Shown: positions 18,307 through 28,117 of the stretch, one piece after another
Numbering within the stretch: position 1 is the stretch's first letter
Layout: every line of letters starts with the position of its first letter
Source: Vibrio quintilis
Lineage (GTDB): Bacteria; Pseudomonadota; Gammaproteobacteria; Enterobacterales; Vibrionaceae
Length of the DNA stretch: 64,000 nt
Assembly: GCF_024529975.1 (NCBI RefSeq)
Contig: NZ_AP024898.1
Span: 1,623,210 to 1,687,209, forward strand
Direction: 5' to 3'
Program-made: the position numbers and the translations under genes
The notes under the pieces: generated by a model
The model's input: only the letters and a program-made list of their open reading frames with translations
The model's database searches: none
What the model was told of the DNA's origin: nothing

Positions 18307-19203
18307 TTAATCGTGACTGACAACTTCGATCGGAATCCCATTTTTTGTCACCAGCGCCGCTTTCGCTTTTTTGTCCGGATAGTTAAATTCATCTAACCAC
18401 CACACCAGCGCCTGTGGTAAAGATAATCTCTTTTTCGAACCATCGCTGCGGGTCAGTGGTTCATGAACTTCCATATAAACCGCTCGTTCCGGTTCAAGGG
18501 AGACTTTCACCGGTTCATCAATCACCCGAACTTTTTCGCCCACCCTGACCTGATGAAACAACCAGTCAATGTCTTTGGGGTTCATCCGGATACAACCGGA
18601 GCTGACACGCAGCCCGATACCAAAATTCTTATTAGTGCCGTGGATTAGATAATCACCCGCACCATGAGCCAGCCTTAACGCAAAAAGTCCCAATGGGTTA
18701 TCTGGTCCGGCCGGGACAACCGAAGGCAGATCAATGCCTTTCTTTTTATATTCGTTGCGAATGGACTGAGGCGGTGTCCAGGTCGGATTCGGTCTTTTCT
18801 CACTCACCCGGGTTTTCATCTCGGGTGTATCCCGGCCGATTCTGCCAATGCCGACAGGAAAAATATGAACCAGATGTTTGGCAGGTTCAAAATAATACAA
18901 TCGCAATTCCGCCAGATTAACGACAATGCCCTCATAAGGCACATCCGGCAGAATCGTTTGCGCCGGTATCGTCAATATATCTCCCGGTGTGGGCAGGAAT
19001 GGATCAACACCAGGGTTGGCTTCCATCACAGCAAGAAATCCAACATCATACTTATCAGCCACGGCAGCTACCGTTTCGCCTTTCTCAACCTGGTGGTAAA
19101 CAATCTCGCCAACCATTCTGCTCCCTGGCGGGGGAATGTTATAGGTTCTGGCATAAGCCAGACAATTCCATAACAGCAGAAAATATAAAAAATTACGGCA
19201 CAT
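18307..19203 (-). CDS. L,D-transpeptidase (YkuD family, ErfK/YbiS type) with LysM
   Basis: 298 residues: N-terminal signal sequence (FLYFLLLWNCLAYA), one LysM wall-binding domain (YHQVEKGETVAAVADKY, about 37-80), then a YkuD catalytic domain with HGTNKNFGIG and SSGCIRMNP, where Cys near 204 is the nucleophile. ErfK/YbiS/YcfS enzymes attach Lpp to peptidoglycan; the convergent lpp gene supports that role here. It overlaps the photolyase gene by 11 bases and so is the last gene of a light-response-type operon. The start ATG lies inside the photolyase end. Confidence 0.9.
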   Translation of the reverse strand: MCRNFLYFLLLWNCLAYARTYNIPPPGSRMVGEIVYHQVEKGETVAAVADKYDVGFLAVMEANPGVDPFLPTPGDILTIPAQTILPDVPYEGIVVNLAELRLYYFEPAKHLVHIFPVGIGRIGRDTPEMKTRVSEKRPNPTWTPPQSIRNEYKKKGIDLPSVVPAGPDNPLGLFALRLAHGAGDYLIHGTNKNFGIGLRVSSGCIRMNPKDIDWLFHQVRVGEKVRVIDEPVKVSLEPERAVYMEVHEPLTRSDGSKKRLSLPQALVWWLDEFNYPDKKAKAALVTKNGIPIEVVSHD

Positions 19204-20620
19204 ACACCTGACCTTCCTTCGCTGCCTGATAAACCGCTAAGGTTATCTTTCTTTCTGTCTGGTGATCAACGATGGGCGAAGGATATGACAATGAACTGAC
19301 AGAAGCCATTTTCCACGGCTCGTGGCACCAGCGATCCGGTACATTTTTCAGCTCAGGGATCCACTGTCTGATGAAATGGCCTTCAGGATCAAACTTCTGC
19401 CCCTGCGTGACCGGATTAAAAATCCGGAAATAGGGTTGTCCGTCACAACCGGTGGATGCTGACCACTGCCAGCCACCATTATTTGATGCGTAATCACCAT
19501 CAATCAGCTGACTCATGAAATAAGCTTCACCATGACGCCAGTTGATATGCAAATCTTTCGTCAAAAAACTGGCGACAATCATCCTGAGCCTGTTGTGCAT
19601 CCAACCGGTATGTTTGAGCTGACGCATGGCGGCATCAACGATTGGATATCCGGTCATCCCTTCTTTCCAGCGGGTAAATGTTGCTTCATCAAATTGCCAG
19701 TGAATTTGCTCTCCCCAGCGATGGAAACAAGCGCCCCGGCACAGGGCGGGTTCAAAGACAATCAGGTGCTGATAAAATTCACGCCAAATCAATTCATTCA
19801 GCCATGATTCAGCCCCCTGACTTAAGCTGCCCCCCTCCGATTCCGCAAACAGTGCTGCAACACACTGACGGACTGACAAAACGCCTATCGCAAGATAAGG
19901 GGATAACATACTTGTATTGTCGCCCGCCGGAAAATCCCGCTTCTGATGATATAAGTCCACTTTTTCACGGCAAAACTGTCTGAGTCGCTGATTGATAACA
20001 GCGGAGTCAACACTCCATGCTTCACTTGACTCACATGGATAACGAAAACTGACAGAACCGGAGAATAACCGTTCAGCATCAATACGGGACGGATCCTGTT
20101 GTGTAGCTTTGACAGCCGGAACAATCTTTGGTGTTTTGAATAACAAACGCCAGGTTTTCTGAAACGGCGTAAATACTTTAAAATAACATCCCTGCCGGTT
20201 CAGCACTTCTCCGGGTGACAACAGACACTTATCATGGAATTCCCGGAAAGTGATTCCGGCTGAGGCCAGTTCAAAACTCAGTGCCTGATCGCGCAGCTGC
20301 TCATTCCATTCATATTCCGTATTCACCAGCACTTCATTGGCACCAATCGCCCGGGCAATATCAGTCACAGCATCCACACTGCCATCAAAGGTGCCGGCTT
20401 CCATATAGTAAAGGGGAATATTTAACTGCGCTAACTCGTCACGCAGCGTCGATAATCTCCTCCGGATCAGGTCCGCCTGCCTTGGTGACATTTGATGCTG
20501 CTTCCACTGCTCTGGTGTTGCCACATAGACAGCTGAGACAAATTCCCCCGTCGCCAGTGCATAATTTAATGCACTGTGATCGATTGTTCTCAGATCCCGC
20601 CGATACCATACTAATTTCAT
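19193..20620 (-). CDS. phrB: Deoxyribodipyrimidine photolyase
   Basis: 475 residues, a normal class I CPD photolyase. It starts LVWYRRDLRTIDHSALNYAL (photolyase antenna domain) and contains the FAD-binding C-terminal region (NELIWREFYQHLI, WKEGMTGYPIVDAAMRQL, TGWMHNRLRM, YASNNGGWQWSASTGCD). It splits UV-induced pyrimidine dimers using blue light. It overlaps the MerR gene by 4 bases (ATGA) and the transpeptidase by 11, so these are one transcription unit. Confidence 0.95.
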   Translation of the reverse strand: MKLVWYRRDLRTIDHSALNYALATGEFVSAVYVATPEQWKQHQMSPRQADLIRRRLSTLRDELAQLNIPLYYMEAGTFDGSVDAVTDIARAIGANEVLVNTEYEWNEQLRDQALSFELASAGITFREFHDKCLLSPGEVLNRQGCYFKVFTPFQKTWRLLFKTPKIVPAVKATQQDPSRIDAERLFSGSVSFRYPCESSEAWSVDSAVINQRLRQFCREKVDLYHQKRDFPAGDNTSMLSPYLAIGVLSVRQCVAALFAESEGGSLSQGAESWLNELIWREFYQHLIVFEPALCRGACFHRWGEQIHWQFDEATFTRWKEGMTGYPIVDAAMRQLKHTGWMHNRLRMIVASFLTKDLHINWRHGEAYFMSQLIDGDYASNNGGWQWSASTGCDGQPYFRIFNPVTQGQKFDPEGHFIRQWIPELKNVPDRWCHEPWKMASVSSLSYPSPIVDHQTERKITLAVYQAAKEGQVYVP

Positions 20621-21432
20621 GAATCCCCCAATTCCTGATGTAGCTGAGTCAGCATGCCGGAACAGGAAACGCCTTCACCGGTAAAACTCTCGCTGAACTC
20701 ATGTATCGCTCTCTGCTGTTTTATCGTCAGTGACTTATTTGAATAAAAGTCCACTTTATTAAACTGATGATGGCTGACATGACCGGACAAACCCGAGACA
20801 TCTTCAACACCATCCAGCATCACCAGGTAGTAACCTTTTTCTGCCAGCTTCACGGTATGAAGCCACGCCCATACACTCCCGGCAGGGTCGAAACTCACAC
20901 ACAGACACTTTCCAAGGCTGCTGGCTTTATTTTCGACCGTCACCATCCAGCTGAGATGCGTTGTGATTAATGACTGAAACAAACTTTTGCGGACCGATTT
21001 TTGCGACCCTTTCATGGTTTCAAGAATGTTGACAACCGGAATGATAAACTGTGCTTCCACAATTGCCAGCGGATACATCCGGAACGCAGAAGCAATCACC
21101 TCTTCAGCCCGTCCCCGGTTCAGTTGAGAAAGCGCATCGAGTAATTGTTCACATTCATCCAGATTCGTCGCTGAATCAGCCACAAGACTGACGTCTTCCG
21201 TTGTGTTTTTGATTAACTGCGCAACTTTACCAATTGAAATCCCTTTGGCAAGCCACTGGCGGATATTCTGAATCGTCTGAATATCCTGTTCATCAAATAA
21301 ACGGTGCCCTTTTTGAGTTCTTTTCGGCTCAATCAAATGATAACGACGCTGCCACGCTCTCAGTGTAACGGGTTTAACGCCCGTAATCTCAGACACTTCG
21401 CGGATAGCATATAATTTTTCTTCAGAGTCCAT
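20617..21432 (-). CDS. MerR-family regulator of the photolyase operon
   Basis: 271 residues. The N-terminus is a MerR winged helix (YAIREVSEITGVKPVTLRAWQRRY, ...RTQKGHRLFDEQDI). The rest resembles the helical-plus-Rossmann layout of LitR/CarH-type light regulators. However, I do not see the E/D-x-H-x2-G cobalamin motif, so B12 sensing is doubtful. Its place between DUF523/DUF1722 and photolyase is the usual one for vibrio light-response loci. The palindromes at 22387 and 22429 are its likely operators. Confidence 0.85.
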   Translation of the reverse strand: MDSEEKLYAIREVSEITGVKPVTLRAWQRRYHLIEPKRTQKGHRLFDEQDIQTIQNIRQWLAKGISIGKVAQLIKNTTEDVSLVADSATNLDECEQLLDALSQLNRGRAEEVIASAFRMYPLAIVEAQFIIPVVNILETMKGSQKSVRKSLFQSLITTHLSWMVTVENKASSLGKCLCVSFDPAGSVWAWLHTVKLAEKGYYLVMLDGVEDVSGLSGHVSHHQFNKVDFYSNKSLTIKQQRAIHEFSESFTGEGVSCSGMLTQLHQELGDS

Positions 21433-22372
21433 AACGTAACTTCAGTCCCTGTGGATAAGGATTTAAATACTGTTGCTGCGCAATATACGCATTCGGATAT
21501 TGAGATAAATAATGTTGAATCATTGTGACAGGAACTAACAAAGGTAGCACGCCCTGCCGGTAGTCATGAATTAAACGTGTCAGTTCTTTTTTCTGTACCG
21601 GATTCAAAAACGGCTTAAAATACCCCTGAATATGCATCAATACATTAGTCGCGTTCTTTCTGCTCGCCCTTTTCGTCAGCGCATTCATCAAACCCAACCG
21701 GTATTGTACAAAAAATTCGTTTATATCCGTGTCTTTGATGTTTGCCACCATTTGCCCCAGAGCCCGGTATGACAAAGGATCATGCGCCATCAGCGTAAAC
21801 TTATAGCGACTGTGAAATGCAATAATTTCGGCCGGTGACGGCACATCACTAACAGACTGATATAAATCATACAGACAAAACACCCGTGCGATAAAGTTTT
21901 CTCTGAGCACGGGATCATTTAACCGGCCATCTTCCTCAACAGGTAACCAGGGCATTTTTTCAATTAATTTTGCAGTATATAAACCTGTGCCATCTTTTCG
22001 CACACCACCTTGCTGATATACTTTTACCCCTTGCATACCGCAAGTCGGTGACTTAGAAGCAACCACGTAGCCACACAGCTTCTTCGGTTGCATGGTATTG
22101 ATTTTATTTTCAGCATACCGGTACATGGTATCGGTATAGTTCACGGATTCATTTTTGGATTGAACCAGTGCCGTCCTTCCTTCCAGCTCAATCAGCCGGA
22201 TAACAGGCCTTGGCACACCCATTCCCACTTCAACTTCCGGACAAACAGGATGGAAATCAAAGAACTCAGAAAGCGTATCAAGTATGAAGCGGTTACTTTT
22301 GTGTCCTCCGTCAAAACGGACTTTATTACCGAGTACACATCCACTGATCCCTACAGGAATTTTCGTTGTCAT
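21422..22372 (-). CDS. DUF523 / DUF1722 (YbgA-type) two-domain protein
   Basis: 316 residues from ATG 22372 (GGTGAT about 5 bases before it; upstream in-frame ATGs are less well placed). The N-terminal DUF523 half shows VGISGCVLGNKVRFDGGHK, CPEVEVGMGVPRP and SKSPTCGM, with conserved cysteines that suggest metal or FeS binding. The C-terminal DUF1722 half is helical (KFTLMAHDPLSYRALGQMV). The family is nearly always beside photolyase genes and its biochemical role is unsettled. It overlaps merR by 11 bases and is the first gene of the four-gene operon. Confidence 0.88.
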   Translation of the reverse strand: MTTKIPVGISGCVLGNKVRFDGGHKSNRFILDTLSEFFDFHPVCPEVEVGMGVPRPVIRLIELEGRTALVQSKNESVNYTDTMYRYAENKINTMQPKKLCGYVVASKSPTCGMQGVKVYQQGGVRKDGTGLYTAKLIEKMPWLPVEEDGRLNDPVLRENFIARVFCLYDLYQSVSDVPSPAEIIAFHSRYKFTLMAHDPLSYRALGQMVANIKDTDINEFFVQYRLGLMNALTKRASRKNATNVLMHIQGYFKPFLNPVQKKELTRLIHDYRQGVLPLLVPVTMIQHYLSQYPNAYIAQQQYLNPYPQGLKLRYGL

Positions 22373-22386
22373 CACTATCACCATAT

Positions 22387-22449
22387 TTGTACATAAATCG
22401 GGTTTGTACAATTTATTATAGCACAGTTATACAAGATGAAATTTTGTAT
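22387..22449 (-). promoter_or_regulatory. Promoter with two inverted-repeat operators for the MerR-photolyase operon
   Basis: On the reverse strand there is an extended -10, TGCTATAAT (TATAAT at 22415-22420). Two palindromes bracket it: TTGTACA-N11-TGTACAA (22387-22411), just downstream, and ATACAA-N9-TTGTAT (22429-22449), covering the -35 zone. The shared TTGTAnA half-sites suggest one regulator, most simply the operon's own MerR protein acting as repressor. Confidence 0.6.
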
Positions 22450-22770
22450 CAGAATTATTACTGACAATAAGGTATTCGTCAAAAATTTGGCCGAAACTGT
22501 TTCAACCATTGATAAATCATCCTATGATTGTTACATATGAAAAGTGTCAAAATAAGAACACTCTCGTTTCATAATAAAATGATCGGCTCACCGTCATGTT
22601 GGTATATATCGCGCATTTGTAAATCAAAAAAATGAATAACCTGAAAACCCGGCTTTAAGTAAGCGTGCCGGAAATGCGTACTATTTTATTATGTATGAAA
22701 GAATACAATATCAATAAAACGATCACGCTCTCAGAGTATTGGACTGGCATGGCCTAAAGGATGATTCAGT
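22450..22770. other. Intergenic, 5' region of the TPR operon
   Basis: AT-rich DNA with no repeat copy and no clear gene; presumably it holds the promoter for the TPR pair. Confidence 0.4.
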
Positions 22771-24258
22771 TTGGACAAGAGTCTTTACCTCCTTGAAATT
22801 GAAATAGAGCAACTCAAGCAACGCCTGGAAATATCCCCCGAAGATGTACTCTGTGATGCAGAACAACTTCTGACGCGTTCAAAACAAATTCATTACCCTG
22901 AGGGGGCAATTCAGTGCCTTCTCATTATGTCCCGTAGTTCTCTTCAGGTTACCCGGCATGACCGCAGCCTTCATTACGCCAATGAAGCACTTGAAATCCA
23001 AAACAGTCTTGATAACGACAGATATCTGCCTGAAATCCTTCACCTTCATGCGATGAACTATTGGGAAGACGGTAAATATTATACCGCGCAACAACACTGG
23101 ATTAATGCCCTTGAGCAATCCACGCTGGAAGAACAGATAGAGATCCTGATTGCTTCGTTACTGGGGCTGGGTAACATCTGGCGAAGTACCAATGAGCATC
23201 ACTTAGCGTGTGACACCCATCAGCTAGCCGTCAAAGTGGCCAATTCAACCCGGATAGCCTGGCTTGAAGGCCGGGCGCGGATATTGTGGGCATGGGACTT
23301 ATATCTGCTGGAAAACTACGCAGAAATGTTGACCGTTCTTGATGTCGCCATGGAGTTACTCGAAAATCATCATAATCAGCAGTGGCTGGCGGAAGCATGG
23401 GATTTTCAGGCACTGGCATTGTTGGGACTGGAACGATTGGAAGAAGCCGAAAATGCGATCATGAAAGCGATTCATCTGGCACAAAAACATCATTTGATAT
23501 GGATTCAGTCACATGCTTATATCAGCCGTTCAAGGCTGGAATTCATGCGAAAAAATATCGACAAAGCGACGACCCTGCTACTTCAGGCTGAACAGTTGGT
23601 GGAGAAACAGGATGATAATCATGAGTTACTCTCACCGATTTATTACCAGCAATCCATTATCGCTGAACAGAAAAAAGAGTTTAAGCACGCACTGACAGCG
23701 TTCAAAAAATACCGCGACTGTTCGGTTAATCAACTGAAATCACAAATTACACGCGAGAGCAAAGATAAGGTTCAAAGCCAGAAAAAACTGCTGGACCAGC
23801 GAGCGAAAAAACTCATCAACCGCATTCGCAGCCAGTACGAGTATGATCCGGAGAAACACCTGTCCAATGTCGTCTCCGAAACACACTGGTGGGAACAGCT
23901 CATTTTATATAAGACAGCATTAACATATTCAAATCATTCAGTTATTATCATTTATCATGAAGTGCCTGAATATATAGATATCTGTACAGAGCTGGCTCAT
24001 TCTCTTTGTTCTAAACAAGACTTAGTCGCTCGTTTAAGCTCAGAACGTCTGGGGCTGCTACTCTCAGACAAAGACGAAATCGCACAAAATATATTTAACG
24101 TATTGCAAAAGATGATTGAAATTTATCCATGGGAAAGAAAAGGGTTGCAAGACTTTCCGCCACAGGCAACATTACATGATATTCTGTCTTTTCCGTTTAC
24201 TCTGGACCAGTTAATTCAGCTGCCAAGCGAGGAACAACATGCCGGGCTTACTGAATAA
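22771..24258 (+). CDS. TPR-repeat protein, partner of the following diguanylate cyclase
   Basis: 495 residues from a TTG codon; AAGGAT lies 8 bases before it. Residues 1-330 are tetratricopeptide-like helical hairpins (for example GAIQCLLIMSRSSLQ and EEAENAIMKAIHLAQ), a coiled segment follows (about 325-350), and the last 130 residues (ILYKTALTYSNHSVIIIYHEV..., LVARLSSERLGLLLSD) look like a degenerate GGDEF-type fold without the catalytic motif. It overlaps the next gene by 20 bases, so both proteins are made together. The role is unknown, probably in sensing or regulating the cyclase. Confidence 0.7.
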   Translation: MDKSLYLLEIEIEQLKQRLEISPEDVLCDAEQLLTRSKQIHYPEGAIQCLLIMSRSSLQVTRHDRSLHYANEALEIQNSLDNDRYLPEILHLHAMNYWEDGKYYTAQQHWINALEQSTLEEQIEILIASLLGLGNIWRSTNEHHLACDTHQLAVKVANSTRIAWLEGRARILWAWDLYLLENYAEMLTVLDVAMELLENHHNQQWLAEAWDFQALALLGLERLEEAENAIMKAIHLAQKHHLIWIQSHAYISRSRLEFMRKNIDKATTLLLQAEQLVEKQDDNHELLSPIYYQQSIIAEQKKEFKHALTAFKKYRDCSVNQLKSQITRESKDKVQSQKKLLDQRAKKLINRIRSQYEYDPEKHLSNVVSETHWWEQLILYKTALTYSNHSVIIIYHEVPEYIDICTELAHSLCSKQDLVARLSSERLGLLLSDKDEIAQNIFNVLQKMIEIYPWERKGLQDFPPQATLHDILSFPFTLDQLIQLPSEEQHAGLTE

Positions 24259-25822
24259 GATTAAAGAAGCAGGTCTTGATGTCACTTCTGTTCATGGTGA
24301 TGCTGCAATTATTCTCTGGAACCATATCAGAAATTACATTGCTTCCACACAATGGGAACAGGCGCAGTGCCATGTGATCAGTGCTGAATATCAGGCACTG
24401 CTCAATCAGATCGAATTGAGTATTGATGAGCTCAATGCGGCTCTGGCGCTATTGCAACTCCCACAAGATGCTGAAGCCGTCCTTTCAATCAAAATTTCCC
24501 TGTGTCATCGACTGATTGAATCCGGCGATTACCAGACAGCACTAAAAGAATATATTTCGATTTCAAATATTGCGGTTGAAAATGAGTTTATTGATGAATA
24601 TGCCCTTGCCGTGATCGGCATGGGCGAGCTCTGTTACCGCTATGGCGATCCAGGCAAAGCACTGCTGTTCTATCAAAAGGTCAACAGCATTGATCAGGCA
24701 ATTTCAAGCCGGTCGCTACGTCTGAGATATAAAATATGCATGCTGGCCTGCCACATTAGCATGAAAGAATATGCGGTTGCAGAAGAACTGATTAAAGAAT
24801 GTGAAGAACTCAGTATTCTGGTCAGCGATCAGGAACTTTCCCGCCAAATCATTCTTTATGAAACAAAAATTAACCGGGCAAAAGGGAATATCGACGAAGC
24901 CATTCATGTGCTGTCGGAAACACCGTATACAACCGGCAGCCGCTACAATAAGCCACTGACCTGCCTGCTAAAAATCGAGCTGGCCTATTGCCTGATCTCG
25001 CAAGGGAAAATAACCCTGGCAGAAATGATTTTAATTCAGAAACTGCGTAAGACCGCTCATTTAACCAATCCGGAATTACACAAGTCTTTATATCAGGCTC
25101 TGGCCTATATTTATGAATATCAGGCGAAGTATGAAGAAGCCCTGAAATATGAGAAAAAAGCCTACCAGATAGAAGCAGATCTGATGAAACAGATCCCTAT
25201 CGGGGAGCTGGGAGCCAGCCAGCTGAAACGACTCTCGCAATTTGAGCTGCAACTCAAACTCATTATGTCAAAGATGGAAAACCAGGAGTTAAAAGAAACA
25301 ACTGAGAGCCAGAAACATACAGTGGCGCGTTTACAGCAGGATGTTTTCACCGATCCATTGACAAAGCTGCATAATCGCCGCTGGCTGGAAGCGAAATTAA
25401 AAGAGTTACTGCTTCATGAAGTGTCGTTCGCATTTTTGATTATCGATATTGATCACTTTAAATCAATCAATGATGAATTCTCTCATTTAATTGGTGATAA
25501 AGCGATTATCAGTGTTTCCGATGAACTGAGCCGTTATTTTAATTTTAACCATGCTTCATGTGTCCGGTATGGTGGTGAAGAGTTCCTGGTGATCCTGGAA
25601 AACCCCACACTGGATGAAGCAAAAAATCACGGTGAAAAATTCCGTAAACACATTTACCAGATCAACTGGGATTCACTACTCAATGAGCGGAGGCTCACCG
25701 TCAGTATCGGAGTTACACTTCACAGAGAAGGTGAAAATACTCAGCGGACACTGCACAGAGCAGACAAAGCCCTTTACCAGGCAAAAGCAAACGGAAGAAA
25801 TCAGGTCTGTGCAGAGCCTTAG
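24239..25822 (+). CDS. TPR-GGDEF diguanylate cyclase
   Basis: 527 residues. ATG 24239 has GAGG 6 bases upstream inside the previous gene. TPR-like helices fill residues 1-345, then a short coiled coil, then GGDEF (about 370-525) with DPLTKLHNRR, DIDHFKSIND, the active motif GGEEF (about 445) and SIGVT, all expected for an active enzyme that makes c-di-GMP from two GTP. The product-inhibition I-site (RxxD five residues before GGEEF) is absent. No membrane segment, so it is cytoplasmic. Confidence 0.9.
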   Translation: MPGLLNKIKEAGLDVTSVHGDAAIILWNHIRNYIASTQWEQAQCHVISAEYQALLNQIELSIDELNAALALLQLPQDAEAVLSIKISLCHRLIESGDYQTALKEYISISNIAVENEFIDEYALAVIGMGELCYRYGDPGKALLFYQKVNSIDQAISSRSLRLRYKICMLACHISMKEYAVAEELIKECEELSILVSDQELSRQIILYETKINRAKGNIDEAIHVLSETPYTTGSRYNKPLTCLLKIELAYCLISQGKITLAEMILIQKLRKTAHLTNPELHKSLYQALAYIYEYQAKYEEALKYEKKAYQIEADLMKQIPIGELGASQLKRLSQFELQLKLIMSKMENQELKETTESQKHTVARLQQDVFTDPLTKLHNRRWLEAKLKELLLHEVSFAFLIIDIDHFKSINDEFSHLIGDKAIISVSDELSRYFNFNHASCVRYGGEEFLVILENPTLDEAKNHGEKFRKHIYQINWDSLLNERRLTVSIGVTLHREGENTQRTLHRADKALYQAKANGRNQVCAEP

Positions 25823-25941
25823 GGATGCAAACAACATCACGATTGTCTGCACCAGTTACTCTTTGAAATAGTTCATCCCGTTGTCTGACTTTTTCTTTTA
25901 CCCGTGGTCATGGTCCGGGTGCCACGAATTCCGGTGAAGCA

Positions 25942-27138
25942 CTAGTTCCAGCGAAGAATGCGGACTTCATTTCCTTTCGCCGGAACTCCCGGAATATTCA
26001 AAGACAGAACTAACGAAATCACAGCCATCGCCGCGCCGATATAGAATACCGCAGCAGGGGAAACCATCCAAACCAGTCCAAACGTCGCCGGGATAATCAC
26101 AGCTGCAATATGGTTAATCGTAAATGAGACACCGGCGGTTGAAGCCATATCAGCCGGATCTGCAATTTTCTGAAAATAGGTTTTAATCGCCAGCGCCAAA
26201 GCAAAAAACAGATGATCCACAACATAAAGCCCTGCGGCAACGTGGGCATTTTCAACGATGGCATACCCGACAAATACCAAAATTAAACCACCATACTCCA
26301 GCATCAGTGCCCGGCGTTCACCAACCCTGCCGATCGTTTTACCGATTTGCCTGGCAAACAAAAAGTTAAAAACGTAATTAATCAGGAACAACAGAGTTAT
26401 TTCACTGGCAGAATAACCAAATTTTTCAACCATCAAAAAACCTGCAAATACGGTGAAAATTTGTCGGCGGGCACCACTCATGAATGTTAACGCATAATAT
26501 AACCAGTAACGTTTTCTGAGCATTAGTTTCTTATTCTGTACTGTTCTGGCTTGAAACTGCGGGAATGCCAGCGCAACCACAGCAGTCAACACAAAAGCAA
26601 CACCACCGGTAATCAGATAGACCCAAAGATAAGACAGCTTCATCAAATCCAGCATCAGCCACAAACATCCGTAGGTCAGCAGAGAAGCAAGCGCACCTGC
26701 AGAGATAAGCTTCCCTAACATTTCAGGTGCTTCATCTTTGTTTATCCATTGCAATGTCAGAGATTGCTTTAGCGTTTCCAGATAATGAAACCCGGTAGAC
26801 ATCAGCAATGTTGTCAATAATAACCCATTAAAAGAAGGGAAAAACCCGGTAATTGCGACGCCCAGAGTTAACATCGACAGAGCAATCAGCAGAAAGCGTT
26901 GTTCTTTAATAAACAGTAAAATGAAAACAGCAGAAAAAGCCAGAAACCCGGGGATTTCTCTGACACTCTGCAGAATCCCGATATCTGAGCCATTAAACCG
27001 GGCACTTTCAACCGAAAAATTATTCAGTAGTGCGCTCCAGCTGGCAAAGGCAACAGGCACAATAAATGAGACCACAAGCAAAAAATTAGCCGGATTCTGC
27101 CATCCGGTGCTGTCTTTTCCTTCTCCTGACACAATCAT
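25942..27138 (-). CDS. Major facilitator superfamily transporter
   Basis: 398 residues with about 12 hydrophobic helices in two halves. An NGSDIGILQSVREIPGF stretch after the first helix and KTYFQKIADPADMAST in the second half are typical of the YfcJ/AraJ-like MFS. Substrate not predictable. The start at ATG 27138 is the only good one before the first helix. It is convergent with the cyclase gene and divergent from the PilZ gene. Confidence 0.8.
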   Translation of the reverse strand: MIVSGEGKDSTGWQNPANFLLVVSFIVPVAFASWSALLNNFSVESARFNGSDIGILQSVREIPGFLAFSAVFILLFIKEQRFLLIALSMLTLGVAITGFFPSFNGLLLTTLLMSTGFHYLETLKQSLTLQWINKDEAPEMLGKLISAGALASLLTYGCLWLMLDLMKLSYLWVYLITGGVAFVLTAVVALAFPQFQARTVQNKKLMLRKRYWLYYALTFMSGARRQIFTVFAGFLMVEKFGYSASEITLLFLINYVFNFLFARQIGKTIGRVGERRALMLEYGGLILVFVGYAIVENAHVAAGLYVVDHLFFALALAIKTYFQKIADPADMASTAGVSFTINHIAAVIIPATFGLVWMVSPAAVFYIGAAMAVISLVLSLNIPGVPAKGNEVRILRWN

Positions 27139-27376
27139 TCCCTTTTACATGAAAACTAAGCAAATTATCATAAGCGATCCTTATGTAAATGAGAACTCCG
27201 CTCACGCCCTTCATGAAATAAGATAGCTCTGTCCACCGGGACACTGAATATTAAAAAGTCGATCAAAATAACAATTTATGCAACATCACTGATAAAGATA
27301 GCGACTTCCCAGCTCAGGCTCATCAGTAAACGGCTACACTTAATGACAGGGAAAACTGAATTGATAAAGGCAACAA

Positions 27377-28117
27377 ATGGCAATGGTAAAGCCTGCATCC
27401 ACAACCAGAAATCCAGCATCTGCACAGAGTAGCCTTGAGACGTTAGCACTGATTGATCACAGTAGTGAGCTAACGTTGAACATAGCCACACCTGTCGGAA
27501 AAAAGTTCAGATGCCATACCACTTTTATTGGTATCCATTCCAATACTTACATTCTGACAGAGCTGCCTTCATCTTCGGGCGGTAATACCCAAACGTTTTT
27601 CCAGCCAGGATTCTGGTGTAACGTCAAAGCAATTTCACATCGCGGCGAAGGCGCTTTCATCTATTTCCGCAGCCAGCTTCTCCATGTACTGACTAAACCG
27701 ATTCCTATGGCTGTGATGTCAATTCCGGAAGGTGTAAAACTGACTCCCCTGCGCAAAGAGGCCCGATATCAGATCAAGCTGCCCGGTTTTATCCAGTTCG
27801 ATAACAGTAAAGTTGAGTGCGAAATCCGGGATCTGTCCAAAAGCGGTTGCTGTTTTTCAACCGCTCTTCTGGCCAAAAAGCTTTATGAAGGCGATTATGC
27901 CATCATTCTGCTGAAGCTGGGTGCTCAGGAAATCCGGGTTGAGGGTAAAATATGTAATATTCAGAGAAATACGCCTCATCGTATCGACCACGGTTTTGAA
28001 CTGACAGATAAAGGGAAAGCCAGTATTCGACCATTACTTGAACACCTGGATATTAATGGCACTAAAATTATTCTCGACCAGGCAAGTGAAGCAACACCGG
28101 AAAGTAATCATGAATAA
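27377..28117 (+). CDS. plzD: PilZ-domain c-di-GMP receptor (YcgR-like, PlzD type)
   Basis: 246 residues. An N-terminal YcgR-like beta domain (about 20-120) is followed by a PilZ domain carrying both ligand motifs: RKEAR (about 125-129) and DLSKSG (about 151-156). Length and two-domain layout match V. cholerae VCA0042/PlzD, whose c-di-GMP complex structure is known. It probably turns c-di-GMP levels, set by the two GGDEF proteins in this window among others, into effects on motility or biofilm. The C-terminal 25 residues are an extra polar tail. Confidence 0.85.
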   Translation: MAMVKPASTTRNPASAQSSLETLALIDHSSELTLNIATPVGKKFRCHTTFIGIHSNTYILTELPSSSGGNTQTFFQPGFWCNVKAISHRGEGAFIYFRSQLLHVLTKPIPMAVMSIPEGVKLTPLRKEARYQIKLPGFIQFDNSKVECEIRDLSKSGCCFSTALLAKKLYEGDYAIILLKLGAQEIRVEGKICNIQRNTPHRIDHGFELTDKGKASIRPLLEHLDINGTKIILDQASEATPESNHE

